Below, piece by piece: positions 9,823 to 18,082 of a stretch of DNA of 61,306 bases. Below the pieces are notes generated by a model. The model did no database searches. It was not told where the DNA came from and saw only the letters and a program-made list of their open reading frames with translations. The translations under genes were made by a program, and so were the position numbers. Origin of the DNA: Cohnella xylanilytica (GTDB taxonomy: Bacteria > Bacillota > Bacilli > Paenibacillales > Paenibacillaceae). The number at the start of each line of letters is the position of its first letter. Position 1 is the first letter of the stretch. Location: positions 1 to 61,306 of the forward strand of contig NZ_JACJVR010000022.1 in the NCBI RefSeq assembly GCF_014212175.1. Reading direction: 5' to 3'.

Positions 9823-10935
9823 ATGGAGCCCAAGAGGCATATTACCGTAATCGAGACCGCTTCTATTCTCGTCAGCACGATCATCGGAGTCGGCGTGCTC
9901 CCTCTTCCTCTCTTCGCCGTGAACGCCGGGGATTCGGGCGCCCCGCTCATTACGTTCGTCGCCGTTCTGTTCGCGACGGTCGGCGTGGTTCTCATCGCCG
10001 TCCTCGGCATGCGATTCCCCGAGCAGACGATCGTCCAATACGGAGAGACGATCATCGGCAAGTGGCCGGGGCGGCTCGGAAGCTTGCTCGTCATCGGCTT
10101 CTTCGCGGTGCTCACTTCCCTGACCGCCCGGGAATTCGGGGAAGTCGTCGTCACGGCGGTCTTGAAGAAGACGCCGGTCGAAGTGACGGTTATCGTCATG
10201 CTGCTTCTCGCCGCGCTGTCGGTACGCAACAACTTGACGACGTTCTCGTACATTCACTACTTTTATTTTCCGCTGCTGCTGTTCCCGGCCTTGTTCATCG
10301 TGGCGCTGTCGCTCAAGAACGCGGACGTCCAGAATATCCTCCCGATCTGGGGCAACCGGCCGGTCGGGGTTACAAGAGGCATCATCACGATCACGGCGCT
10401 GTTCCAAGGCTCGTTCATCCTGACGTCCGTCATTCCGCATATGCGCAGACCGGAATACGCGATGAGGGCCAGCATGGTCGGCATGCTCGTCGCCGGCGGT
10501 CTGTACGTCATTATTGTGGCCGCCACGGTGAGCGTCTTCGGCGCGGAAGAGACCAAGAAGCTGCTATGGCCGACGCTCGAACTGGCCAAGGCGACCTCGC
10601 TTCCGGCGAACGTCCTGGAACGGCTCGATGCCGCCTTCCTCGCCGTGTGGGTCACCGCGGTCTTCACCACCCTCCTGTCGAGCTATTTTCTTACAATCCA
10701 GTCGGCCAGCCAGCTTCTGAAGCTCAAAGACCACCGGATGTTCTCGTTTTTTCTGCTGCCGTTCGTCTTCGTCATGGCCATGCAGCCTCAGAACATCGTC
10801 CAGATGTACCAAATTATCGAACTGGTCGGCCGAATCGGGCTGTTCATTACGATCGCCTATCCCGCTATGCTGCTTGTCGTCTCCATTCTTCGCAAGAAAA
10901 GAGGGGAGCGCGTTGACGACCGATCGAATCCTTAA
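9823..10935 (+). CDS. Spore germinant receptor subunit B (GerB family, APC-type transporter fold)
   Basis: This 370-residue membrane protein has about ten transmembrane helices and belongs to the GerAB/APC superfamily; in germinant receptors this subunit binds the germinant. The N-terminus after MEPKRHITVIETASILVS matches the family start, and the glycine-rich first helix (STIIGVGVLPLP) is typical of the amino-acid transporter fold. The chosen ATG at 9823 lies five bases after the stop of subunit A and has AGGAGCG upstream, whereas longer frames start inside subunit A. It overlaps subunit C by 23 bases. Confidence 0.94.
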   Translation: MEPKRHITVIETASILVSTIIGVGVLPLPLFAVNAGDSGAPLITFVAVLFATVGVVLIAVLGMRFPEQTIVQYGETIIGKWPGRLGSLLVIGFFAVLTSLTAREFGEVVVTAVLKKTPVEVTVIVMLLLAALSVRNNLTTFSYIHYFYFPLLLFPALFIVALSLKNADVQNILPIWGNRPVGVTRGIITITALFQGSFILTSVIPHMRRPEYAMRASMVGMLVAGGLYVIIVAATVSVFGAEETKKLLWPTLELAKATSLPANVLERLDAAFLAVWVTAVFTTLLSSYFLTIQSASQLLKLKDHRMFSFFLLPFVFVMAMQPQNIVQMYQIIELVGRIGLFITIAYPAMLLVVSILRKKRGERVDDRSNP

Positions 10936-12151
10936 ATTAGGCAGGCGGCTGATCGTCGCCTCCTTCTTCGTTATCGCGCTGACCGGCTGCTGGGACCGGC
11001 TCGAGATCGAGGAGCGGGCCGTCGTGCTGGGAGTATCGATCGACACGGCGAGCCCGGAAGCGGAAGCGGAAGAAGACGAGGTCAGCCATCTGCAAGGATC
11101 CCAGCCCGTCCCGAGCAAGGATATGGTTCGGGTCGCCGTTCAGATCGCCCTCCCCGGCCGAATTCCCCTCGGTCCCGGCGAGAGCGGCGGGGGCGGCAAG
11201 GGCAGTGCCGGGCAGACGGTATGGGTCGTCGACGTCGTCGGACACTCGGTGGACGACGCGATCATGAACTTGCAGCAGCAAATATCATCCAGACTGTTTT
11301 TCGGCCATCTGCGGGTGATCGTCGTCTCCGAGCAGCTGGCCAAAAAAGGGCTGGAGAACGTCAACGATTACTTCCGGCGCAATTCGGAAGTCCGGCGAAT
11401 GGCTTGGATGATGGTCTCCAAGGGAAGCGCGAAGGATTTGATGGTCGCCGCCCCGAAGCTGGAACGGGTTCCGACGCTCTATTTGATGTCGACGCTGGAC
11501 GAGGGCATTCGGATGGGCAAATTCCCGAAGGATTACATCGGCATCTTCTGGAGCAATTCGTCCAAGAAGGGCCAGGAAGGGTTCCTTCCCTACGTGGAGA
11601 TCAAGAAGGAGCAGAACGTTGAAGTCAAAGGGCTCGCTTTCTTCCGGGGCTCGAAGATGGTAGGCAAGTCGAACCCTCTCCAAATCGCCGGGTATCTGGG
11701 CGTCAAAGGCATCAATCCGGCCGGATACCGGGTCTTCGTCAAGCTCGACGGAGCTCCGAGCACGGTGATGACCGCCGCCGCCCATCGAAGCTCCAAGATC
11801 GGCCTCCGGATCCGGAACGGCATCCCCGTCTTCTCCATCCAAATCGCCATCGACGTGAATCTCGAGGAGAAGATGGGCGACAAAATCCACATCAACGACC
11901 CGAAGACGCTTCGGCGAATCGAGCTCCTGCAGGAGGAAGGAAGCGATAAATCCTACAAGGACTTTCTGGAGATGACGCAGAAGCTCGGGTCGGATATATT
12001 CGGCTTCGGAGAGATCGTCCGCTCCAAGCAGCCGGCCTTCTGGAACCGGCACGTCAAGAGCAAGGAACGTTGGCAAGAGATGTACAAGGAAGTCGAATTC
12101 GAAGTAAGCACTTCCATCAAAATCAGGCGAATCGGGATGAAGGGGAAATAA
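10913..12151 (+). CDS. Spore germinant receptor subunit C lipoprotein (Ger(x)C family)
   Basis: This 412-residue protein is the lipoprotein subunit of the receptor. A signal peptide ends in the lipobox ALTGC, followed by the hallmark WDRLEIEERAVVLGVSID. The remaining sequence shows the three-domain GerC pattern, including GHSVDDAIMNLQQQISSRLFFGHLRVIVVSE. The start is TTG at 10913-10915 with GAGGGGAG immediately upstream; an in-frame ATG at 10874 lies inside subunit B and would place residues before the signal peptide. An acidic insertion (EAEAEEDE) and a Gly-rich loop after the first strand are larger than in many homologues. Confidence 0.93.
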   Translation: MTTDRILKLGRRLIVASFFVIALTGCWDRLEIEERAVVLGVSIDTASPEAEAEEDEVSHLQGSQPVPSKDMVRVAVQIALPGRIPLGPGESGGGGKGSAGQTVWVVDVVGHSVDDAIMNLQQQISSRLFFGHLRVIVVSEQLAKKGLENVNDYFRRNSEVRRMAWMMVSKGSAKDLMVAAPKLERVPTLYLMSTLDEGIRMGKFPKDYIGIFWSNSSKKGQEGFLPYVEIKKEQNVEVKGLAFFRGSKMVGKSNPLQIAGYLGVKGINPAGYRVFVKLDGAPSTVMTAAAHRSSKIGLRIRNGIPVFSIQIAIDVNLEEKMGDKIHINDPKTLRRIELLQEEGSDKSYKDFLEMTQKLGSDIFGFGEIVRSKQPAFWNRHVKSKERWQEMYKEVEFEVSTSIKIRRIGMKGK

Positions 12152-12192
12152 GGCGGCGGGTTACCGAACGGGGACGGGAGGAAGGCCAGCGA

Positions 12193-12393
12193 ATGCTATA
12201 CGGCAACTTAACGATCAATTACCATGGGTATGCCATCGCCCTCTTCCTGGCGAGCGGCGTCTATCTTCTGTGGCTGGACACCAAGAAATATAGCGAATCC
12301 GGCATGAAGCGCGAGAAAAAAACCGCCCAGCTGACAGGATGGATCAATCTGTCGCTAGGCGTTATCGGCTTCGTCATCAAATTGTTCTCGTAG
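12193..12393 (+). CDS. Small two-helix membrane protein of the germination operon (CLC_0170-like)
   Basis: This 66-residue protein has two predicted transmembrane helices (about residues 11-28 and 45-64) separated by a short basic loop (DTKKYSESGMKREKKTAQ). It has a strong GGGAGGAAGG site and starts 41 bases after subunit C. Small two-helix genes of this size are known beside many GerA-type operons, where some act as D subunits that modulate receptor output; the CLC_0170 family is the annotated name I would expect. The functional link is inference from position and topology. Confidence 0.75.
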   Translation: MLYGNLTINYHGYAIALFLASGVYLLWLDTKKYSESGMKREKKTAQLTGWINLSLGVIGFVIKLFS

Positions 12394-12404
12394 AGCTAGG
12401 GGCA

Positions 12405-13064
12405 TCAAGGCAGGAACGGGTTCTTCCATTCCATAAGGGCCGCGTTATGGCCGGATTCTTCGTCGTCCAGGTAATCGCGGACGACGCCGACCGGCATTCG
12501 GCCGCACTTGAGAAGGAACGTCAGAACCGGGTCCTTCCTCTCCCCCGCCTTCACCTGCTCCACGTACTGCTCCGGGGTGAGCCGGTCCGCGACCCGGCTA
12601 TAGCCCGGCATCCGGCCGGCTCCGAGCAGCCGGCGGCAGCCGAGGTAGACAACCGTCTCGTACATCGACTGCATAAGCCACTTGCCGAGTCCGAAGCGGC
12701 GGTATTCCGGCATGACGCAGATGTCGACGATGTACAGCGTGTCGCCGGCCGGCTCGTGGTTGCGGATGTAGCCGCCGTCCGTGACGGAAGCCCAATCGTG
12801 ACGCTCCTCGTTGTCCAGGCTCCGTCGGAGCGCGGTCATCGAACCGACGACCTTCCCGTCCATCTCGACGCACAGGGCTCCTTCCGGGAAGCGGGCGACG
12901 TGTTCGCTCAGCTGCTCCTCGTTCCACCAGAGCTCGGACGGATACGGAGGCGGGAAGCATGCCTCCTGCACGCGGATCAGCCCTTCGAAGTCGTCCGGTC
13001 CGTAGTTGCGGATTATGGCGGGAACCATGCGCTCCCCGTCCGTCGCGATCCAGCTCTTGTACAT
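12405..13064 (-). CDS. GNAT N-acetyltransferase (YhcX N-domain-like)
   Basis: This 219-residue protein is a GNAT acetyltransferase: CVEMDGKVVGSMTALRRSLD in strands 2-3, TLYIVDICVMPEYRRFGLGKWLMQSMYE with the acetyl-CoA loop RRFGLG around residue 130, and a C-terminal region with GRMPGYSR and LTPEQYVEQVKAGERKDPVLTFLLKCG. That C-terminal pattern resembles the N-terminal half of B. subtilis YhcX, in which a GNAT domain is fused to a nitrilase domain. Here the nitrilase-like gene is separate and lies just upstream. An AAGGAGG site precedes the ATG. The substrate is unknown. Confidence 0.85.
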   Translation of the reverse strand: MYKSWIATDGERMVPAIIRNYGPDDFEGLIRVQEACFPPPYPSELWWNEEQLSEHVARFPEGALCVEMDGKVVGSMTALRRSLDNEERHDWASVTDGGYIRNHEPAGDTLYIVDICVMPEYRRFGLGKWLMQSMYETVVYLGCRRLLGAGRMPGYSRVADRLTPEQYVEQVKAGERKDPVLTFLLKCGRMPVGVVRDYLDDEESGHNAALMEWKNPFLP

Positions 13065-13161
13065 GGACGAACGCCTCCTTCCTTGGTTCGGTTATTCCAT
13101 CCTTGTCCATCCTAACGTTGTTCCGTTGCTATCAACCTGGCATTCTTCCGTTCGGCCTGCC

Positions 13162-14019
13162 TTAGGGCCAATCCGTGTACAGGTCGGTTCGGCGGTCCCT
13201 CCAAGTCGTGACGGAACCGGCCTTGCGGACGTCCTCCAGAAGCGACAGATCCAGGTCGGCCGTAATCAGCATGTCCTCGTTGATCTCTCCCTCCGCCAAG
13301 ATGCCGCGCGGCGGGAACGGAATGTCGTTCGGGGCGATGACGGCGGCTTGGCCGTAATTGGCGCGCATGAAGTCGACCCGTCGGAGCGAACCGACCGTGC
13401 CGGTCGTCACGATGTACACCTGATTCTCCACGGCGCGGGCATGGCAGCAGTAGCGGACGCGGTAGAAGCCGTGCCGGTCGTCGGTGCACGACGGACAGAA
13501 GATGACGTCGGCTCCCTTCGCCCGGACGATGCGGACGATCTCCGGGAACTCGATATCGTAGCAGGTCAAGAGGCCGATCTTGCCGTACTCGGTCTCGAAC
13601 ACTTCGACGCCTTCGCCCGGCGAGACGTTCCATTCTTCCCGTTCCGTCGGCGTGATGTGCAGCTTGTCCTGCGTCCATACCCGACCGTCCGGCGCGAACA
13701 GGAACGCGGTGTTGCGAATGCGGTCGCCGGCTTGCGTCACGTGCGTGCCGCCGATGATGTACACGCCGTACTCCCGCGCGAGTCCGGAGAACAGCGCTTT
13801 ATACTCCTCCGTGTATTCGGCCAGCTTGGCGACGGGCTGACCGCGGCCCGTCGTATCCCCGATCGCCAGAAGCGGAGTCGTCACGAACTCCGGGAACAGC
13901 ACGAACTTCGCGCCGTACTCGGAAGCGTTGCGAACGTAATGAACGACTTGCTCGCGGAAGGACTCGAATCTCTCGACGTCCTTCAGCTCGAACTGAACCG
14001 CCGATACTCTCATTTTCAT
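13162..14019 (-). CDS. Carbon-nitrogen hydrolase (nitrilase superfamily)
   Basis: This 285-residue protein has the full nitrilase catalytic set: Glu44 in FPEF, Lys119 in TQDKLHITPTE and Cys153 in LLTCYDIEFPE. The family cleaves non-peptide C-N bonds in amides or nitriles. It is about 100 bases upstream of the GNAT gene on the same strand, so the two are likely co-transcribed. In B. subtilis YhcX these two activities are one protein with the GNAT part first; here they are two genes in the opposite order. Start: ATG at 14017-14019 after GGATGGAG; a second ATG two codons later is possible. Confidence 0.92.
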   Translation of the reverse strand: MKMRVSAVQFELKDVERFESFREQVVHYVRNASEYGAKFVLFPEFVTTPLLAIGDTTGRGQPVAKLAEYTEEYKALFSGLAREYGVYIIGGTHVTQAGDRIRNTAFLFAPDGRVWTQDKLHITPTEREEWNVSPGEGVEVFETEYGKIGLLTCYDIEFPEIVRIVRAKGADVIFCPSCTDDRHGFYRVRYCCHARAVENQVYIVTTGTVGSLRRVDFMRANYGQAAVIAPNDIPFPPRGILAEGEINEDMLITADLDLSLLEDVRKAGSVTTWRDRRTDLYTDWP

Positions 14020-14324
14020 GTCGTCTCCATCCTTTCCCCTCCATCTTACCTAAGCCTCGGCGTCCGGAGCAAGTCGGGTCGTCCGATTCGACCGAAGGCC
14101 GCCATGCGAGCATCCCGTTCATCCAAGACAACGATTCCGCCGGTTATCGCGCCGTTTTCGTCCCGGTGGAAAAGCAGCGCGCTGTAGGTGCCGTCGCGAT
14201 CCCCGCTGATGGGGTGTCGCCTATCCGTAAATCCGATCTGCCAGCCTAATGGCAATCGATAAAAGATAGGATTTGGGATTTACGCCGACATGGCAGGCTT
14301 CGCCGCAGCCAGGCGGATTCGCTT

Positions 14325-14494
14325 GTGTGATTTTTCGAATAGCATCGTCCAAAATAATCGCAAACAAATGAATTATGTATGATTTTTCACATAAAAGCTA
14401 AGCAACTCGCCGTAATAAGGTAGAATTTGTATGGTAATTCACACAAATCAAACCTTGCACCTTCTTACGGCGAAATCTATACGATTTTTCATAC
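14325..14494. repeat. Degenerate AT-rich repeat with ~51-base period and nested inverted repeat
   Basis: Variants of TATGATTTTTCACA occur with the core GATTTTTC at 14329-14336, 14381-14388, as GGTAATTC at 14433-14440, and again at 14483-14490, giving spacings of 52, 52 and 50 bases. Between copies two and four TCGCCGTAATAAGGT (14407-14421) is inverted at 14459-14473 (14 of 15 match). The inner copy is itself nearly palindromic (ATTTGT...ACAAAT). The pattern suggests a dispersed intergenic element, but only one locus is visible here. Confidence 0.55.
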
Positions 14495-14552
14495 TCTAGC
14501 ATGAATCGAAACATCCCGAGATAGGTTTCGTTAGTGAATAGGATGTCGTAAG

Positions 14553-14597
14553 AAAAAAAGCCTGCGGAACCCCGATTTAAGAGGTTTCGCAGGCCTT
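14553..14597 (-). terminator. Terminator of the two-component operon
   Basis: GCCTGCGGAACC (14560-14571) pairs with GGTTTCGCAGGC (14583-14594), with one mismatch. On the minus strand the stem is followed by a run of seven T's. It lies about 125 bases downstream of the histidine kinase stop. Confidence 0.85.
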
Positions 14598-14720
14598 TGG
14601 TGGACGAGCCCTTCAGCATCTTGTCTCCCGGAAGAGTTTACGTCCGGCTTTTCGAGGCCCATTGCGACCATTCGAGTGAACGCCGGCTGGAGGGAGACGC
14701 CGGTTATCCGCACCTGCATT

Positions 14721-16082
14721 TCACGAATGATGAAGATTGCGAGGGAACTGGAAGACGATCGTCGTCCCGCTGCCCGACTTGCTGAACACTTCGACGCTTC
14801 CGCCGTGCAGGTCGACGATGCGCTTCGCGATCGACAAGCCGAGCCCGCTGCCCCCCGTCGAGCGATGCCTGGCTTCGTCCACCCGGTAGAACCGTTCGAA
14901 CAGGAACGGAATTTCGCTCTCGGGCACGCCGATGCCGTAGTCGGTTACTTCGATCTTCACGCTGACTTTGACGATCCGGATGCGGACGTCGATCGGCTCC
15001 TTGCTGTACTTGATGGCGTTGTCGATGACGATCTGCAGGGACTGGCGGATCTTGTCCTTGTCCCCGACCATCGCGACGGAGCTCGACGGGGCATGGACGC
15101 GGATCTCCCGCTGGAACGTCGTCCCGAGCACGGAAGCCAGCTCCTTCACGAGACCGGCGACGTCGAAGCGGCTCTTGTGCAGCCAATCGTCCTGCTCCGC
15201 TTCCGCGAGGGTCAGCATCGAGAGGGTCAGCTTCTTCAGCCGCTCCGTCTCTTTGACGATGGCCTCCACCGCTTCGTCGCGCACCTCGGCGTTGTCCCGT
15301 CCCCAGCGCTTCAGCATGTCCGCGTAGCTACCGATGACCGTTAGAGGCGTCTTCAGCTCGTGCGATGCGTCGGCCACGAACTGCTTCTGCCTCTCGATGT
15401 TGCGGTCGATCCGGTCGATCATCTGGTTGAACGCGCGGATGAGCTGCTGAAGCTCCACGGACTCTTCGCGGCCCATCTTCACGCGGTGCAAGACGCCGCT
15501 TCGGTCGATCTCTCGCATCGTCTGGACCATCTGGCCGATCGGCCCCGTGAGGCGCGACGTGAACCAGTAGGTGCCGAAGATCGCGAAAACGACGGCTCCG
15601 ATGCTCGTGACGCTTAGCGCCCCGATCAGAATCTGCAAGTAGCTGTCGAGAACGGTCAGCCGTCTCGCCCCTTCCACCACCCCGACCAGATCGTCGTTCT
15701 GGTAGATCGGCTCCGAGAAGATGAGGACGCGCTGGCCGTTGATTCGGACCGTCTCCGAACGGGACACGTTGCTGACGACCGGGGTGATGGACATCAGCTC
15801 CTTGTCGATGCCGACCACGTTGACGACGCTGGAGTCCTTCGCCACGATCCGCATCATCTCGTTCGCGTTGTACATGTCGCTAAGCAGCTTCGGATCGTCG
15901 ATCCCCTCCAGCTTGTTCTTGCGGAGCGTCTCGACGACGAGATCGACCTTGCTCGCCATCAGCTGCATCTCCCCGCGCGTCGTCACGCGGATGACGAAGA
16001 AGTACACGAAGATGTTGTACAGCAGAAGGATGAAGATTAACCAGAATACGGTAAAAAGCGTGTAGCGAGAGCGAAGCGTCAT
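14721..16082 (-). CDS. Sensor histidine kinase with HAMP domain
   Basis: This 453-residue membrane kinase has transmembrane helix 1 at about residues 10-32, an extracytoplasmic sensor loop of about 115 residues, helix 2 at about 150-172, a HAMP linker, and a HisKA domain with the phospho-accepting His241 in ASHELKTPL. The HATPase_c domain follows (DNAIKYS, DYGIGVPESEIPFLFERFYRVD, GGSGLGLSIAKRIVDLHGG). It overlaps the upstream regulator by ATGA, so the pair is translated together. The sensor loop has no recognisable ligand-binding motif. The architecture is closest to the ArlS/CssS-type EnvZ-like kinases; the signal is unknown. Confidence 0.95.
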   Translation of the reverse strand: MTLRSRYTLFTVFWLIFILLLYNIFVYFFVIRVTTRGEMQLMASKVDLVVETLRKNKLEGIDDPKLLSDMYNANEMMRIVAKDSSVVNVVGIDKELMSITPVVSNVSRSETVRINGQRVLIFSEPIYQNDDLVGVVEGARRLTVLDSYLQILIGALSVTSIGAVVFAIFGTYWFTSRLTGPIGQMVQTMREIDRSGVLHRVKMGREESVELQQLIRAFNQMIDRIDRNIERQKQFVADASHELKTPLTVIGSYADMLKRWGRDNAEVRDEAVEAIVKETERLKKLTLSMLTLAEAEQDDWLHKSRFDVAGLVKELASVLGTTFQREIRVHAPSSSVAMVGDKDKIRQSLQIVIDNAIKYSKEPIDVRIRIVKVSVKIEVTDYGIGVPESEIPFLFERFYRVDEARHRSTGGSGLGLSIAKRIVDLHGGSVEVFSKSGSGTTIVFQFPRNLHHS

Positions 16083-16774
16083 GCGTCAGGCTCCTTCACC
16101 ATATAACCGACGCCTCTGACCGTGTGCAGAAGCTTGTGCCGGTACCCTTTGTCCATTTTTTGCCGCAGGTAGCGAATATAGACGTCGACGACGTTCGTGT
16201 CGCCGATGTATTCGTAGCCCCAGACGTCGGACAGAATCTCGTCGCGCGTCTTCTCCTCGTTCTTGTTCCGGGCGAGGTACAGCAGAAGCTCGAATTCGCG
16301 CGGAGTCAGATCGATCGCGTGGTCCTTGCGGAATACCTTCCGAGTCATAAGCTCGATCGTCAGGTCGCCGACGCGCAGCACGTCTTCGCCCTCGCCCTCG
16401 CGGGAAGCCTTGAAGATCCGCAGCAGGTTCCGCACCCGCGCCAGCAGCTCTTCCATCGCGAACGGCTTCGTGACGTAGTCGTTGGCTCCGTGCTCGAAGC
16501 CGCTCACCTTGTCGGGAACGGTATCGCGCGCGGTGAGCAGGATGACCGGAACCGCGTGATCGTTCTGGCGAAGGCGCCGCAGCACCTCGATGCCGTTGAG
16601 CCCGGGAAGCATGACGTCGAGCAGCACGAGGTCCCAGCCTCCCTCCGTCGCCATCTCAAGCCCGGACCGGCCGTCCTTGGCGCGCCCGACCGTGTACCCT
16701 TCATGCTCCAGTTCGAGCTGAAGAATGCGGGCGATGCCGTCCTCGTCTTCGATAATCAGAATGTTCTCGCTCAT
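16079..16774 (-). CDS. OmpR-family response regulator
   Basis: This 231-residue regulator has a receiver domain with the acidic pair IEDED near the N-terminus, phospho-acceptor Asp53 in LLDVMLPG, and Lys in VTKPFAMEELLARV. A C-terminal winged-helix DNA-binding domain follows (LTPREFELLLYLARNKNE, DTNVVDVYIRYLRQKMD, TVRGVGYMVKEPDA). It is paired with the histidine kinase downstream through an ATGA overlap. The ATG at 16774 is preferred to the in-frame TTG one codon earlier because AGGTGA lies six bases upstream. Only 13 bases separate it from the transporter gene, so that gene may be in the same transcript. Confidence 0.95.
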   Translation of the reverse strand: MSENILIIEDEDGIARILQLELEHEGYTVGRAKDGRSGLEMATEGGWDLVLLDVMLPGLNGIEVLRRLRQNDHAVPVILLTARDTVPDKVSGFEHGANDYVTKPFAMEELLARVRNLLRIFKASREGEGEDVLRVGDLTIELMTRKVFRKDHAIDLTPREFELLLYLARNKNEEKTRDEILSDVWGYEYIGDTNVVDVYIRYLRQKMDKGYRHKLLHTVRGVGYMVKEPDA

Positions 16775-16787
16775 CAATGATCACCTC

Positions 16788-17984
16788 TCATAATGCAATG
16801 AATCCGAACGCTGCGCCTCCCGCCGCGACGACCCACGGCGGACACCGCCAGACGGTTAACAGCAGGAAGCCGGCAAGCGCGGCCGCGAAATCTATCGGTT
16901 TATAGACGGAGCTTGTCCATACGGGGTTGTAAAAAGCGGCCAAGAGAAGGCCGACGACCGAAGCGTTGACGCCCGCGAGAGCGGCCCTCGCCTTCGAATA
17001 GGCGCGCAGGCGGGCCCAGAACGGCATCGTCCCGGCAATGAGCAGGAACGACGGCAGGAAGACGGACAGAAGCATCGAGCCCGCCCGCAGCCAGCTCTCC
17101 GTCCCCGAGGCGGATGCCGCGCCGACGTAGGCGGCGAACGTGAACAGCGGGCCGGGCACCGCTTGGGCCGCGCCGTAGCCCGCAAGGAACCGGTCGTCCG
17201 TCAGCATCGAGCTGACGACGGGGTCCTGCTGCAGCATGGGCAGAATGACATGCCCGCCGCCGAAGACGAGCGAACCCGCCCGGTAGCCGCTGGCGGCGAG
17301 CTGCAGCCACGGCGCCGGATGCCGGTAAGCGAGCAGCGGCAGCAGGAACAGCAGCAGGACGAACAGCGCGAGGCACCCGGCGGCCACAGCCGGCCGAACG
17401 ACCGGCTTGAAGCCGCTTGCCCCGTCTTGCGCCGGCGGACGGTGCCAGAGCCAGCCCGCCAGCGCCCCAAGCGCGAGCGGAAGCCACTGCCCGATCGTTC
17501 CGGGCAAGAGCAGGGCGCTCGCCGCGGCGATGCCGGCCAGCGTCGCCCGCAGCCGGTCCGGCGCCAGCGTCCGGGCCATGCTCCATACCGCTTGGGCGAC
17601 GACCGCCACGGCCACCAGCTTGAGGCCGTGCAGCCATCCGGCGTCGGTCCAGCCGCCGTGCTTGACGCCGAGCGCGAATAGAACGAGCAGGAGCGCCGAC
17701 GGCAGCGTGAAGCCGAGCCATGCGGCGATGCCGCCCAGCCAGCCGGCCCTCTGCATGCCGATGCTAATGCCGAGCTGGCTGCTGGCCGGACCCGGCAGGA
17801 ATTGGCAGAGCGCCGTCAAATCCGCGAACGCCCGCTCCGACAGCCAGCGCTTGCGAACGACGTATTCCTCCCGGAAATAGCCGATATGCGCGACCGGTCC
17901 GCCGAACGAAGTCAATCCGAGCTTCAAGGCGGTCCAGCCGACTTCCATCCAATCCAGGCGACGAATCGCCTTCCGCTTCTCCAT
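16788..17984 (-). CDS. chrA: Chromate transporter (CHR family, two-domain)
   Basis: This 398-residue membrane protein carries two copies of the CHR domain. The first begins with LKLGLTSFGGPVAHIGYFREEYV (the FGGP motif) and FLPGPASSQLG; the second contains SLVFGGGHVILPMLQ and AVPGPLFTFAAYVGA. The bidomain family exports chromate or takes part in sulfate-type oxyanion transport; sequence does not distinguish these. The ATG at 17984 is chosen because GGGGAGAG lies upstream; the same frame stays open far into the kinase gene, but only as a shadow. It is followed within 13 bases by the two-component genes. Confidence 0.9.
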   Translation of the reverse strand: MEKRKAIRRLDWMEVGWTALKLGLTSFGGPVAHIGYFREEYVVRKRWLSERAFADLTALCQFLPGPASSQLGISIGMQRAGWLGGIAAWLGFTLPSALLLVLFALGVKHGGWTDAGWLHGLKLVAVAVVAQAVWSMARTLAPDRLRATLAGIAAASALLLPGTIGQWLPLALGALAGWLWHRPPAQDGASGFKPVVRPAVAAGCLALFVLLLFLLPLLAYRHPAPWLQLAASGYRAGSLVFGGGHVILPMLQQDPVVSSMLTDDRFLAGYGAAQAVPGPLFTFAAYVGAASASGTESWLRAGSMLLSVFLPSFLLIAGTMPFWARLRAYSKARAALAGVNASVVGLLLAAFYNPVWTSSVYKPIDFAAALAGFLLLTVWRCPPWVVAAGGAAFGFIAL

Positions 17985-18082
17985 CCGGTTAAGCTCTCCC
18001 CGTCGCTCCTTGGTCTCCCGCTCTTCCCATTGTACCATGCCTGTCCAATCCGATCGACGGTTAACCGTTCCAGCGGGAGCCG

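Larger units (their letters stand above)
14020..14720. other. Long intergenic region with AT-rich repeats and a possible gene remnant
   Basis: There is no gene here that I can support. The part near the nitrilase gene (14046-14255, minus frame) is GC-rich and reads as 69 residues with GDRDGTYSALLFHRDENG, which looks protein-like but has no ribosome binding site and may be a remnant. From about 14260 to 14530 the base composition changes to AT-rich, and short related motifs recur about every 51 bases (listed separately). The part after 14600 is GC-rich again and featureless. A terminator for the histidine kinase lies at 14553-14597. Confidence 0.6.

Noticed and set aside
14046..14255. Minus-strand frame of 69 codons with protein-like sequence.
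   Set aside because: No ribosome binding site and no recognised homologue; kept only as a possible remnant in the intergenic entry.
14325..14494. Regularly spaced repeats that could suggest a CRISPR array.
   Set aside because: The repeats are short (about 14 bases) and degenerate, the intervening DNA is not spacer-like, and no cas gene is near.
14398..14619. Minus-strand open frame of 73 codons.
   Set aside because: It spans the histidine kinase terminator and the AT-rich repeat, has no ribosome binding site and no familiar product.
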